Shown: piece after piece, positions 36,161 to 45,301 of the stretch | How positions within the stretch are numbered: the first letter of the stretch is position 1 | Layout of the letters: each line of letters begins with the position of its first letter | Assembly (NCBI RefSeq): GCF_036688685.1 | Contig: NZ_JAQQPS010000004.1 | Coordinates: 124,001 to 188,000 of the forward strand | DNA: 64,000 bases | From: JALYUM01 sp036688685 | Lineage (GTDB): Bacteria; Pseudomonadota; Gammaproteobacteria; Burkholderiales; Burkholderiaceae_D | Reading direction: 5' to 3' | Made by a program: the position numbers and the translations under genes | Notes under the pieces: model-generated | The model's input: the letters and a program-made list of their open reading frames with translations, nothing else | What the model was told of the DNA's origin: nothing | Database searches by the model: none

Positions 36161-36898
36161 TCAGGCCGACGGCGCGTCGTACAGGTCGGCGCCGTCCCAG
36201 CGCGGCAGTGCGCAAGCGCTGCGCAGCGGCACCGCCTTGTGCGCCAGGCCGAGCGCACGGGCAAGGCGCGGGAACACGCGGCAGTAGGTGAGGGCGACGC
36301 CGGCCAGCAAGGCCAGCTGGCGGTATTCGACGACGCTGCCGGACGGGACCCGCGCCAGCACGGCCGCGACGCGTGCGCGCCAGTCGTCCGGCCAGGACGG
36401 CAAGGTGTACGGCAGCAGCCGCACCGGGTCGCCCAGCGCCACCGGGCCGCCGCGCAGCACACGCGCCAGCATGCCACGCTGCGCGCCGATGCTGCCGGAC
36501 AAGCGGTCCTGGCGCAGGTTCAGGCGCCCGCACGGCTCGCACGCGAAGGTCAGCTGGAACACCGCGCCGGCCCCGGCCGCGAGCAGCTGGCCCGATGCCA
36601 GGCCGGCGCTGTCGATGTCGAGCAGAACGTTCTCGCGCAAGGCATTGACGGGCAGGGCGAGGCGCGCATAAGCGCGCGTGCCGGCCAGCAGCAACTGGCG
36701 CGGCGACAGGGCATGGCGCTGGCTGTCGCCCTCTAGGCCCTGCCCGGCAATGGCCAGGACCTGCGTGACGGTCTCCGGCGCGGCGCCGGCTTGGCGGCGC
36801 AGGAACAGCCCCGCGACGTGGCCGCGTTGTTCGCCACCTTGTTCGCTGCCGTGCTTCAGGCGACACTCCCGGTCAGTGCCGCAGCAAGCGGGGCGCAC
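36161..36898 (-). CDS. MOSC-domain protein with an alkyltransferase-like C-terminal domain
   Basis: Up to 245 aa from a GTG at 36898; the true start is uncertain. Residues 28-165 resemble a MOSC domain (GLEGDSQRHALSPRQLLLAG and FACEPCGRLN with Cys120 and Cys123), a fold that handles sulfur and molybdenum cofactor. Residues 172-230 (VAAVLARVPSGSVVEYRQLA) resemble the DNA-binding half of O6-alkylguanine methyltransferases and ATL proteins, but the PCHR acceptor motif is absent. The gene overlaps the end of the diguanylate cyclase gene by 43 bp. Function unknown. Confidence 0.75.
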   Translation of the reverse strand: MRPACCGTDRECRLKHGSEQGGEQRGHVAGLFLRRQAGAAPETVTQVLAIAGQGLEGDSQRHALSPRQLLLAGTRAYARLALPVNALRENVLLDIDSAGLASGQLLAAGAGAVFQLTFACEPCGRLNLRQDRLSGSIGAQRGMLARVLRGGPVALGDPVRLLPYTLPSWPDDWRARVAAVLARVPSGSVVEYRQLALLAGVALTYCRVFPRLARALGLAHKAVPLRSACALPRWDGADLYDAPSA

Positions 36899-37896
36899 GC
36901 CAGATCGGCCTGCGAGCGCTCAGCCCCAGGCACCAGTTGCGCTCCAGCCAGCGGGTCTGCAACCAAGTTCGGCGCCGTGGGTTCGTCGTGCGTGCGCCAT
37001 TCGACACGGTTGCGCCCGCCCTTCTTCGCACGGTACAGCTGGACGTCGGCTGCCTCGAACATGGCGGCGGCGCTTTCGACGCCGCCGGCCACGCTGGTGG
37101 CGCCGCCGGCACTGACGGTCAGGATCGGCGCCACGATCGAGGCGGCGTGGGCGATTTCCAGTGCCGCGACCGTTTCGCAAATCGAGCGCACCAGCTCGCA
37201 GGCATCTTGCGCATTGGTGTCAGGCATCAGCAGCACCAGTTCTTCGCCGCCATAGCGGGCGGCCAGGTCGGCCGGCCTGCGCATGCAGGCGTTGGCGGTG
37301 CGGGCGATGGCACGCAGGGCGCGGTCGCCGGCCGGATGGCCATACTGGTCGTTGTATTGTTTGAAACAGTCGATGTCGATCCAGGCCAGCGACAAGGGCT
37401 TGCCACTGCGCCGCGCGCGCTGCCATTCGACTGCGTAGACGTCGTCGAAACGGCGCCGGTTGGCCAGTTCGGTCAGGACGTCGGCATGGGCCAGGCGCTC
37501 GAGGATGCGGCGCTGGCGCACCACTTCCAGGTGCAGCGCCACACGCGCCATCACCACGGTCGCATTGAAGGGCTTGGCGATGTAGTCGGCCGCACCCATT
37601 TTCAGGCCGTTCGCCTCGTCTTCCGGACGGTCCATGCCGGAGATGAAGATGACCGCGATATGCCTGGTGTGCGGGTCGGCGCGCAGGTGGCGCAGTACGT
37701 CGTAGCCGTCCATGTCGGGCATCATCACGTCGAGCAGGATCAGGTCCGGGGCGTGGCGCGCCGCCCGGGCCAGCGTCTGGGCGCCGTTTTTCGCTAGCAC
37801 GACGGTGTACTCGGGTTTCAGCAGGTCGGCCAGCACCGTGCGATTGACCGCGTCGTCGTCGACGATCAGTACTTTTTGCGGTTCCACCAGCGTCAT
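36856..37896 (-). CDS. response regulator with GGDEF diguanylate cyclase
   Basis: 346 aa. Receiver domain with phosphoacceptor Asp56 (LLDVMMPD) and Lys108; GGDEF domain with the active GGEEL at 216-220 and an I-site RPAD at 207-210 exactly five residues before it, so product inhibition by c-di-GMP is expected. It makes cyclic di-GMP when phosphorylated. The ATG overlaps the stop of the 7TMR hybrid kinase (ATGA), so that kinase is the obvious partner. Confidence 0.94.
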   Translation of the reverse strand: MTLVEPQKVLIVDDDAVNRTVLADLLKPEYTVVLAKNGAQTLARAARHAPDLILLDVMMPDMDGYDVLRHLRADPHTRHIAVIFISGMDRPEDEANGLKMGAADYIAKPFNATVVMARVALHLEVVRQRRILERLAHADVLTELANRRRFDDVYAVEWQRARRSGKPLSLAWIDIDCFKQYNDQYGHPAGDRALRAIARTANACMRRPADLAARYGGEELVLLMPDTNAQDACELVRSICETVAALEIAHAASIVAPILTVSAGGATSVAGGVESAAAMFEAADVQLYRAKKGGRNRVEWRTHDEPTAPNLVADPLAGAQLVPGAERSQADLACAPLAAALTGSVA

Positions 37897-40800
37897 GCGT
37901 TTTCTCTGTCGTGGTTGGTTGTTGTCAGCGTCACGGACACGTCGAGTGCGCGCGCCAGCGCAGCGAGCGGCGTCATGGCTGCATCATATTCGATCTCGTC
38001 CACCGCACGCGAAATGGCGGCCAGGCGGGCATCGTGCACGCCGCCCGCCAACACCGTTTCCAGCTCCGCCAACGTGTCTTCCGCGCGGGCGTCATCCGCG
38101 CCCAGCAGGTCGGCCAGCTGCTGCAGCAGGCCCGCCACCCCGGCCGCATCGACCGTGCGGGCTTCGGCCTGCGCGATCACATCGGCCAGGCCGGCAAGCA
38201 CGGCGTCCAGGGCCGCGACCAGCTCCCTGGCAAGTTGCCCGGCCTGGGCGGTGCGGCCGGCGCGCAACTCGTCTTCCAGCGTGCTCGCCAGCGCCGCCAC
38301 GCCTTGCGCTCCCAGGTAGGCGGCATTCGACTTGAGGTTGTGCGCCATGGCCTGCAGCTGGTCCAGGCGCGCCCCCGCCAGCGCGGCGCCAACCTGGCCG
38401 GCGGCGTTGCCGTATTCGTTCAGGAAGCTGCGGATGCGCTTGTACAGCCGGGGCTGCTGACCGTCGACGCCGGCCAGCGCCACGGCCCAGTTGACCCCGA
38501 GAATTTCGGGCAGGGGCGCGCCGCGCCAGCGCCTGCGCATCGGCGTGAGCGCTTCTTGTGGCAGCGGGCGGCCCGTCAGGCGCGCCGGGGCGATCCATTT
38601 CAGCAGCGCTCCGAACAGCAGCGCCGGGTCGATCGGCTTGGTGATGTGGTCGTTCATGCCGGCAGCCAGACTTTTTTCCCGGTCGCCCATCATGGCGTGC
38701 GCCGTCATGGCCACGATCGGCAAGGCATCGTAGGTACCGAGCGCGCGGATGCGGCGGGTGGCGGTCAGCCCGTCCATCTCGTGCATTTGTATGTCCATCA
38801 GCACCAGATCGTAGTCGCCTGCCTGGACCATGGCGATGGCTTCGGCGCCATTCACAGCGGTATTCACGTGCACGCGCGCCGTCTCGAGGAAATCGCGCGC
38901 CACCTCGCGGTTGTTGGCATTGTCGTCGACCAGCAGGATGCGTGCGCCATGCAACTGTGCGAGATCGGGCGCCTGGCTTGCCTGCGCAGGACCGGCGTCG
39001 AGGGAGCGCGGGGCATCTGCCAGGTCCGGCTGTAACACCTGGAGCAGGCTATGATAAAGCAGCGCCGGCCCGACCGGTTTGGTGAGGAAGCCGTTGACCG
39101 GCAAGCGGCCTTCCTGCTCGACTACCGTTTCGCGGGAACACACGCTGACCATCAAAATGGCCGGCGGCGCGGCGAAGCGGCGGTCGGCGTGGATGCGGCG
39201 GATCGTCTCGACCCCGTCCCAGCCCTGCATCAGGTAATCCATCAGCACCACCTGGTAGGGCTGGCCGGCGGCCACGGCGCGCGCCATCATTGCCAGCGCC
39301 TGCTCGCCCGAAGCGACCGCGTGGGCGGTGACGCCGAACGAGCCGAGCATTTCGACCAGCGCCTCGCGCGCGCTCGGGCTGTCGTCGACCACCAGCGCGC
39401 GCACCTGGAACAGGGCGGCGGTGGGTGCGGCCACGGCGGTTTCGTTGACGTCGCCAATCCCGAGTGGCACCGTGAAACTGAAGCGGCTGCCCGCACCAGG
39501 CGTGCTGGTGGCGGCAATCGTGCCTGACATGAGCGCCACCAGTTGCTGGGAAATCGACAGCCCCAGGCCGGTGCCGCCGTATTTGCGCGTGATCGAGCCG
39601 TCGGCCTGGTTGAACGCTGTGAACAGGCGCGCCAACTGCTCGGGGTCCATGCCAATGCCGGTATCGGCCACCGAAAAGCGCAGCCGCACATCCTTGTCCT
39701 TGCTTTCTACGACTTGTACGGTGACGACAATCTCGCCCCGCTCGGTAAATTTGACGGCGTTGTCGGTCAGGTTGATCAGGATCTGGCCCAGCCGCAGCGG
39801 GTCGCCGATCAAGCGCGGCGGCACACCCCGTTCGACCCGGAACACCAGTTCGAGTTTCTTGACGTCGGTTTTAATCGCCATCAGGCTCGACAGGTGGCCG
39901 AGCATGTCATCCAGGTCGAACGGCACGTTTTCCAGCGTCAGCTTGCCTGCTTCGATCTTGGAAAAATCGAGGATGTCGTTCAGGATGCCGAGCAGGTGTT
40001 CGCCCGAACCGAGGATCTTGTTCAGGTAGTTCTGGATCTTCGGCTGCGGCTGGCCCATCAGCGCCAGGCGGCTCATGCCGATGATGGCGTTGAGCGGGGT
40101 GCGGATTTCGTGGCTCATGTTGGCGAGAAAATCGGATTTCATGCGGGTGGCCGCTTCGGCCCGCAGCAGCGCGTTTTGCATGGCCTTGGTGCGCAGCCCC
40201 AGGATGCGCATAAAAATCAGCATGTCGAGCACGTTGGCGAACTGCAGCGCGTGCATGCTCCAGAAAGTCGCATCGGCGGCGCCGCTGATGACGCGCGCGA
40301 GCAGGAGCGCCGCCAGGAAACCTGTCGCCCAGCCGATCAGAAAATACAGGCCGACCGGATCGCCCCGGCGCGCACGCGCAAAAGCGCCGGGCAAGCCGAG
40401 CAGCATCGGCATCACGCCCAGCGTGCCGACGATGTCGACCAGCACCTTGACGTCGAACCAGCCAAGACCGTAGCCGAAGGCGCTGAGCAGCGTCAGCGCT
40501 GCGCCGCTCTTCATCAGGATGCTGAAGATGCGGTCCTGGCCAGGGCGTGCCAGCGCCTGCTCGACGAACAGGTAGGCGCCGCAGGAGGCGAGCAGGGAAA
40601 ACAGGCCGCCGGCGTGCAGGGTCATCCAGGGATGCAGGGGCCACAGGTATTGCTGGCCGAGCCCGAAGAATTCGACCGAGAACATGGTCGTGCCGCCCAC
40701 CAGCAAGGCGAATTTGCCGAACAGCGGTTCGCGCAGGCTGATCCACTGGGCCAGGCTGTACAGCAACAGGCAGAGCGACAGGCCCAACAGCAAGCCCTGC

Positions 40801-41372
40801 AACATCTGTTCGTTGAGCGCATCGGTATGAAACTTTTCCGGCCGTGACAGCGTGATCGGGACGATCATCGCGCCTATGTTCTCGATGCGCAGCAGCAGCG
40901 TTGTTTCAGCGCCGGCCGGCAGTGCCAGCAGGGTGGCGGGAATGCGTCCGCCTGTCATGGCGCGCGCACCCATCTGCAGATTGCCCAGCGAGGTGTAGAG
41001 TTTGACGCCGCGTTCGTTGCCGACGTACACATCCACGCGATTGATGACGGCGTAGTCGAGCGCCAGCACCCAGCGGCCATCGACACCCGGCGCCAGTCGC
41101 ACGGGGATGCGCAGCCAGACGACGCTGTTGCCCACGCCGAGTGTCGATCGCGCCGACCCGGGCCGCGCGAAGCGCTGCGGCGCAGCCAGCACCTGGTCGA
41201 CAGTGAGCTTGCCGCCGGGGTCGTTCAACACCGTCAATGCCGGCCAGGCATCGACCGACTCGACAAGTTCGTCGAGCAGCAGCAGCGGCGCCGCGGCCGC
41301 ACCCGCCAGCAGGGGCGCCAGCAGCGCCAGCAACGCCAGCAGCCGCGCCATCCGGCGCCAGATGCTCGTCAC
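37893..41372 (-). CDS. 7TMR-DISM hybrid histidine kinase with two receivers and Hpt
   Basis: 1159 aa from a GTG with GGGAG upstream. Signal peptide (1-27), a periplasmic 7TMR-DISMED2 sensor (about 35-180), seven membrane helices (about 190-395), HisKA with His421 (NMSHEIRTPL), HATPase (NAVKF at 538-542, GTGLGLSI), receiver 1 with Asp712, receiver 2 with Asp860 (LMDIQMHEMDG), and an Hpt domain with His1011 (AHNLKSNAAYLG). A complete phosphorelay in one chain; the coupled REC-GGDEF protein should be its output. DISMED2 domains often bind carbohydrates or other ligands outside the cell. Confidence 0.94.
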   Translation of the reverse strand: MTSIWRRMARLLALLALLAPLLAGAAAAPLLLLDELVESVDAWPALTVLNDPGGKLTVDQVLAAPQRFARPGSARSTLGVGNSVVWLRIPVRLAPGVDGRWVLALDYAVINRVDVYVGNERGVKLYTSLGNLQMGARAMTGGRIPATLLALPAGAETTLLLRIENIGAMIVPITLSRPEKFHTDALNEQMLQGLLLGLSLCLLLYSLAQWISLREPLFGKFALLVGGTTMFSVEFFGLGQQYLWPLHPWMTLHAGGLFSLLASCGAYLFVEQALARPGQDRIFSILMKSGAALTLLSAFGYGLGWFDVKVLVDIVGTLGVMPMLLGLPGAFARARRGDPVGLYFLIGWATGFLAALLLARVISGAADATFWSMHALQFANVLDMLIFMRILGLRTKAMQNALLRAEAATRMKSDFLANMSHEIRTPLNAIIGMSRLALMGQPQPKIQNYLNKILGSGEHLLGILNDILDFSKIEAGKLTLENVPFDLDDMLGHLSSLMAIKTDVKKLELVFRVERGVPPRLIGDPLRLGQILINLTDNAVKFTERGEIVVTVQVVESKDKDVRLRFSVADTGIGMDPEQLARLFTAFNQADGSITRKYGGTGLGLSISQQLVALMSGTIAATSTPGAGSRFSFTVPLGIGDVNETAVAAPTAALFQVRALVVDDSPSAREALVEMLGSFGVTAHAVASGEQALAMMARAVAAGQPYQVVLMDYLMQGWDGVETIRRIHADRRFAAPPAILMVSVCSRETVVEQEGRLPVNGFLTKPVGPALLYHSLLQVLQPDLADAPRSLDAGPAQASQAPDLAQLHGARILLVDDNANNREVARDFLETARVHVNTAVNGAEAIAMVQAGDYDLVLMDIQMHEMDGLTATRRIRALGTYDALPIVAMTAHAMMGDREKSLAAGMNDHITKPIDPALLFGALLKWIAPARLTGRPLPQEALTPMRRRWRGAPLPEILGVNWAVALAGVDGQQPRLYKRIRSFLNEYGNAAGQVGAALAGARLDQLQAMAHNLKSNAAYLGAQGVAALASTLEDELRAGRTAQAGQLARELVAALDAVLAGLADVIAQAEARTVDAAGVAGLLQQLADLLGADDARAEDTLAELETVLAGGVHDARLAAISRAVDEIEYDAAMTPLAALARALDVSVTLTTTNHDRENA

Positions 41373-41493
41373 GCCCGCTCTCCCAGCGATGGTTGCGCCG
41401 GCAGGAACCGGCGTGGCAAGCAGGTGCTTACGGAATGCATGGGTGGCGCTTTTCTTTCATGGCTGTCAGTCGGTGGTATGGCGGGCAAGTCTG

Positions 41494-43731
41494 CTAAAAC
41501 CGGTAAGCAAGGCGGGCGTTGAGGCTGCGCGGGTCGCTCGGCACCACCATCCCGAAACTGTCGATGGCGATCGGCCGCACGGCATTTTCCAGGTTGCGCA
41601 CGCGCAGTTGCAGTTGCCACGGCGCGCGCGTGGCTTGCCAATGCAGCGACAGGTCGGTGCTGGTATGGCCGGCCACGCGGTAGGCGAGCAACTGGCTCGG
41701 CACACTGATCAGATAGGCGGCGCTGGCGCGGGTGGCAATGCCGGCCAGCAGTTCGCCGTGCGCCAGGCCGAAGCGGTGATCGTAGCCCAGAGTCAAGGTG
41801 CGGGCAGGGGAGCGGTCCAGCGGCTGGCCTGCCAGCGAATGGACGCCGTCCGGGACGTACGTAACGTAGTGGGCATCGAGCCATGTCAGGCCATACTGCA
41901 GGGTGCCATCGTTGCCGAGTTTCACTGCGCCGTCCGCTTCGACGCCGGTGACGCTGGCCTGGCCGGCATTCGAGGTGACGTAGCGCGGCGCCCCTTGCAC
42001 CACGGCCACGCCGGACAACTGGAGATTGTCGTAGTGGTAGTGGAATGCGGTCAGGTTCAGCGTGGCGCGCCGGTCGAGGAAGCGGGTCTTGACGCCGGCT
42101 TCAAAGGCGGTCAGGGTCTCGGGACGGTAGACCAGGGTGCTTTCCGGCACCGCCTGTGCAGCCGGGCACTCGACCCCCAGCGCGCGCGTGCCGGCCAGGC
42201 AGCCGTCATTGAAACCACCCGCCTTGTAGCCGGTCGAGACGGCGCCGTAAAGCAGCGTGCCGGGGGCGAGATCATAGTCCAGGCCGGCCCGCCACGTGGT
42301 TTTGCTGGTTTCAATGGCGGCAGCATTGAGCAGGCGCAGGTCGGTGGCAGCGTTGAACGTGGCCGTCTGCTGAAAGTTGGTGGAGCCGACACGCGACTTG
42401 ACGTCGTCCGTGTAGCGCGCCCCCAGCGTGGCGCGCAGCGCGTCGGCGACGCGCCACGTGCCCTGGCCGAATACGGCCTTGCTGCGTGCCACGTTCGGAC
42501 CATGCGGGAACACATAATAGGGCGGCAAGCCGAGCGGTTCCAGGTCGCGGAAGCCGTACAACACGTCGGATTTTTCACGGAAATAATACAGGCCGGCCTG
42601 GCCGCTCAGCACGGCGCTGGCATCGCTCGCCAGGCGCAGTTCATGCGAATCCTGGGTGTAGGCGCCGGTGAAAGTTTCGCGCACGCCGAGGGCCAGCGTG
42701 GGCGCCACGCGGTAGTAATAATTGGTCAGGAAGTCGTCGTCGAAATGGCGCCGCGACCCCAGGTAGTAGAGCGTCGCGGTCCCCAGCTTCCAGCGCAGGT
42801 CGGCGCCGATCCCGCTGCTACGGCGTTCCCGGTAAGCTTGCTCGGGCAATCCATTTGGGGCGATAAAGGTGTTCGTCAGGCGCTGCGCCGTCGAGTGGTC
42901 AGTGGCGACCGGCTTGCCCGTCGCCACGCCCGTATAAAAATTGCCGTCCTGGACGGTGTTGTCGGGATTGTCGTGCTGGATGCCAAGGTCGTACCGCAGC
43001 ACCAGGCTGGCGTCGGTGCCGAGGTCCAGTTTCGCGGACAGGCGCGCGGCGCGGTCGTCGCGGTCCAGTCCCAGCGTGTACGGCGTGCCCTGTCCGTTGG
43101 CCAGATAGCTGTCGTGGCGCCTGGCCGACAGGGCGGCACGCAGCGCCAGGCTGGCGTTCACGGGAACGTTCAGCATCGCGTCAAGGCGGCGGGCGTTGAA
43201 ATTGCCGATCTCGGCGCCGGCGCTGCCTTCCAGAATGTGGGTCGGTACGCGCGAGACAATGTTCATCACGCCGGCGGTCGCATTGCGGCCGTACAGCGTC
43301 CCTTGCGGCCCGCGCAGAACTTCCACGCGTTCGATGTCGAACAAAGCGGCGTCCTGACTCTGCGGGCGCGCGATATAAATGCCGTCTTGCATCACAGCGG
43401 CGGACGGATCGCCCTTTTCCGTGGTATCGGCGCTGGTGACGCCGCGGATCGTGATTTTCAGGCCATCGGCGGCGCCGTCCATGCTGACGTTGGGCAAGCG
43501 CCGGGCCAGGTCGGCGGGCCGCTCGATGCCGTCACGTGTCAATTGCTCACCGGTGAGGACAGTCATCGCCACGGGAATGCGCGACGCCACCTCGGGCGTA
43601 CGCAGGGCGCTCACGACGATTTCGGCAATCGGGGCGGGATCCGGGTCGATGCCGACGGCGTGCGCGCCGCCACAGAAGGTTGTTGCAGCTGCCGCCAGCA
43701 GAGTCAAAGGGGAGGGAACACGGTTAAACAT
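41494..43731 (-). CDS. TonB-dependent outer-membrane receptor
   Basis: 745 aa from the ATG at 43731 (AGGA upstream). Signal peptide to about residue 25, a TonB-box-like EIVVSA, the plug domain with VEVLRGPQGTLYGRNATAG, and a 22-strand-type barrel ending in Phe (LNARLAYRF). The plug details resemble receptors of Sphingomonas/Caulobacter type used for organic ligands as well as siderophores; ligand unknown. It precedes the 7TMR kinase gene by 121 bp on the same strand. An inverted repeat lies upstream (43798-43823). Confidence 0.92.
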   Translation of the reverse strand: MFNRVPSPLTLLAAAATTFCGGAHAVGIDPDPAPIAEIVVSALRTPEVASRIPVAMTVLTGEQLTRDGIERPADLARRLPNVSMDGAADGLKITIRGVTSADTTEKGDPSAAVMQDGIYIARPQSQDAALFDIERVEVLRGPQGTLYGRNATAGVMNIVSRVPTHILEGSAGAEIGNFNARRLDAMLNVPVNASLALRAALSARRHDSYLANGQGTPYTLGLDRDDRAARLSAKLDLGTDASLVLRYDLGIQHDNPDNTVQDGNFYTGVATGKPVATDHSTAQRLTNTFIAPNGLPEQAYRERRSSGIGADLRWKLGTATLYYLGSRRHFDDDFLTNYYYRVAPTLALGVRETFTGAYTQDSHELRLASDASAVLSGQAGLYYFREKSDVLYGFRDLEPLGLPPYYVFPHGPNVARSKAVFGQGTWRVADALRATLGARYTDDVKSRVGSTNFQQTATFNAATDLRLLNAAAIETSKTTWRAGLDYDLAPGTLLYGAVSTGYKAGGFNDGCLAGTRALGVECPAAQAVPESTLVYRPETLTAFEAGVKTRFLDRRATLNLTAFHYHYDNLQLSGVAVVQGAPRYVTSNAGQASVTGVEADGAVKLGNDGTLQYGLTWLDAHYVTYVPDGVHSLAGQPLDRSPARTLTLGYDHRFGLAHGELLAGIATRASAAYLISVPSQLLAYRVAGHTSTDLSLHWQATRAPWQLQLRVRNLENAVRPIAIDSFGMVVPSDPRSLNARLAYRF

Positions 43732-43797
43732 GGTACATCCTGGTTGAAACGGCACTGCTGGTTCATGAAACTCGCACTGCGCACACCGATTTTGCTT

Positions 43798-43823
43798 ATT
43801 GCGCTACATTGTTAACGCGCAAT
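43798..43823. repeat. inverted repeat upstream of the TonB receptor
   Basis: ATTGCGC-N12-GCGCAAT, 67 bp upstream of the receptor ATG in the divergent gap with the VOC gene. Perfect 7-bp arms suit a dimeric regulator; no regulator gene adjoins it. Confidence 0.4.
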
Positions 43824-43864
43824 AAACTGAGAACTTGGCAGTTTAGCACTTCGTGTCTTTTGGG

Positions 43865-43887
43865 AACAGTCTTGTCAGATGACTGTT
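43865..43887. repeat. inverted repeat upstream of the VOC gene
   Basis: AACAGTC-N9-GACTGTT, 51 bp upstream of the VOC ATG. It is followed by TTGACG at 43891-43896, a possible -35 element. Candidate operator for the VOC/dehydrogenase operon. Confidence 0.4.
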
Positions 43888-43937
43888 GGTTTGACGTACT
43901 TCAATTACAATTTTGATCATTTTCAAAAGGGAGGCTC

Positions 43938-44372
43938 ATGGCCGCAACCGCACTGTTTCACCTGGCATTTCCCGTGCATGACCTGGCCAGCGCCCGCGAT
44001 TTTTACGGCGCCGTGATCGGCTGCGCCGAGGGCCGCAGTTCTGACGCCTGGGTCGACTTCAATTTTTATGGCCACCAGCTGGTTGCCCACCTGGCGCCGC
44101 AGCTGTGCCAGCTGCCCGCAGCGCAGGCCTCGACCAACCCGGTCGACGGTCATGACGTGCCGGTGCGCCACTTCGGCGCCATCATCCCGCTGGGCGACTG
44201 GCAGCAACTCGCCGACCGCCTGCGCGATGCCGGGATCGATTTCATCATCGAGCCGCATATCCGTTTTCCTGGTCTGCCGGGCGAACAAGCCACCATGTTT
44301 TTCCTCGATCCCTCCGGCAATGCGCTCGAATTCAAGGCCTTCGCCGACCTGAAGCAGGTGTTCGCCAAATGA
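43938..44372 (+). CDS. VOC-superfamily (glyoxalase/dioxygenase-like) protein
   Basis: 144 aa, two beta-alpha-beta-beta-beta modules. Metal-ligand candidates are His8 in FHLAFPVHDLASARDFYG, His75-region residues in VRHFG and a Glu in GNALEFKAF, the classic C-terminal ligand. Function within the superfamily cannot be read. AGGGAGG five bases before the ATG is a strong ribosome site. ATGA overlap couples it to the 2-hydroxyacid dehydrogenase. Confidence 0.85.
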   Translation: MAATALFHLAFPVHDLASARDFYGAVIGCAEGRSSDAWVDFNFYGHQLVAHLAPQLCQLPAAQASTNPVDGHDVPVRHFGAIIPLGDWQQLADRLRDAGIDFIIEPHIRFPGLPGEQATMFFLDPSGNALEFKAFADLKQVFAK

Positions 44373-45301
44373 AAATTGATCTTTTGCAGGTCGGCGCCTA
44401 TGCGCCCGCCCACCAGGCCCAGCTCGACGCCGAGTTTTCTTCGCACAGCCTGGAAGCCGTCGAGGCCGACCCGGCGCTGGCCGGCCGCATCCGTGGCCTC
44501 GTCACGCGCAGCAATGTCACGCTGGCGGCGGATGTACTGGCGCGCTTGCCGCAACTCGAAATCGTGGCGACCTTCGGGGTCGGCTACGACGGCTTGCCGC
44601 TGGCCGCCGCTGCGGCGCGCGGCATCGCGGTGACGAATACGCCCGAGGTCCTGAACACCGCCGTGGCCGAACTGTGCGTGGGCATGCTGCTGGGCCTGAT
44701 GCGGCGCCTGCCCGCCGCCGACCGCTTCGTGCGTGACGGTCAGTGGATGAACGGCACCATGGCGCTGGGGACGAGCCTGTCCGGCAAGCGCGTCGGCGTC
44801 GTCGGCCTGGGCCGCATCGGCAAGGATATCGCGCGCCGCCTTGAGCCGTTCGGCGTCAGCCTGGCCTATCACGGCCGCAGCGACCAGCACCTCGCCTGGC
44901 GCTACGAGCCCGACCTGGTGCGGCTGGCGCAGGATAGCGACGTGCTGATCGTGGCGGCACCGGGCGGGCCGGCCACCCGCAAACTGATCGACCGGGCCGT
45001 CCTCGACGCCTTGGGGCCGCAGGGCGTGCTGGTCAATATTGCGCGCGGTTCGCTGGTCGACCAGGCGGCCCTGATCGAGGCGCTGGAGCAAAAGACGCTG
45101 GGCGGCGCGGCGCTCGATGTGTTCGAGCAGGAACCGTGCGCCGATGTGCGCCTGGCAGCGCTGGAGAATGTGTTGCTGGCCCCGCATCTGGGCAGCGCCA
45201 CGGTGGAGACGCGCCAGGCCATGATGGACCTGGTGCTGGACAATTTACGCTGTCATTTCGCCGGCCAGGCGCTGCCCACGCCAGTCATCATGGAAGGTTA
45301 A
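44369..45301 (+). CDS. D-2-hydroxyacid dehydrogenase (glyoxylate/hydroxypyruvate reductase type)
   Basis: 310 aa. NAD(P)-binding motif GLGRIG near 146-151 and the catalytic trio Arg (NIARGSLVD), Glu (FEQEP) and His (LAPHLGSAT). The sequence around these suits GhrB/hydroxypyruvate reductase enzymes that reduce glyoxylate or hydroxypyruvate. Coupled by ATGA to the VOC gene. Its stop overlaps the convergent MASE4 kinase gene by 4 bp (TTAA). Confidence 0.9.
   Translation: MKIDLLQVGAYAPAHQAQLDAEFSSHSLEAVEADPALAGRIRGLVTRSNVTLAADVLARLPQLEIVATFGVGYDGLPLAAAAARGIAVTNTPEVLNTAVAELCVGMLLGLMRRLPAADRFVRDGQWMNGTMALGTSLSGKRVGVVGLGRIGKDIARRLEPFGVSLAYHGRSDQHLAWRYEPDLVRLAQDSDVLIVAAPGGPATRKLIDRAVLDALGPQGVLVNIARGSLVDQAALIEALEQKTLGGAALDVFEQEPCADVRLAALENVLLAPHLGSATVETRQAMMDLVLDNLRCHFAGQALPTPVIMEG

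Noticed and set aside
41107..43815. 902-codon open frame on the plus strand opposite the TonB receptor
   Set aside because: It is antisense to a well-supported receptor gene, has no ribosome site and no protein family character. Long antisense frames are expected in DNA with G/C at third positions.
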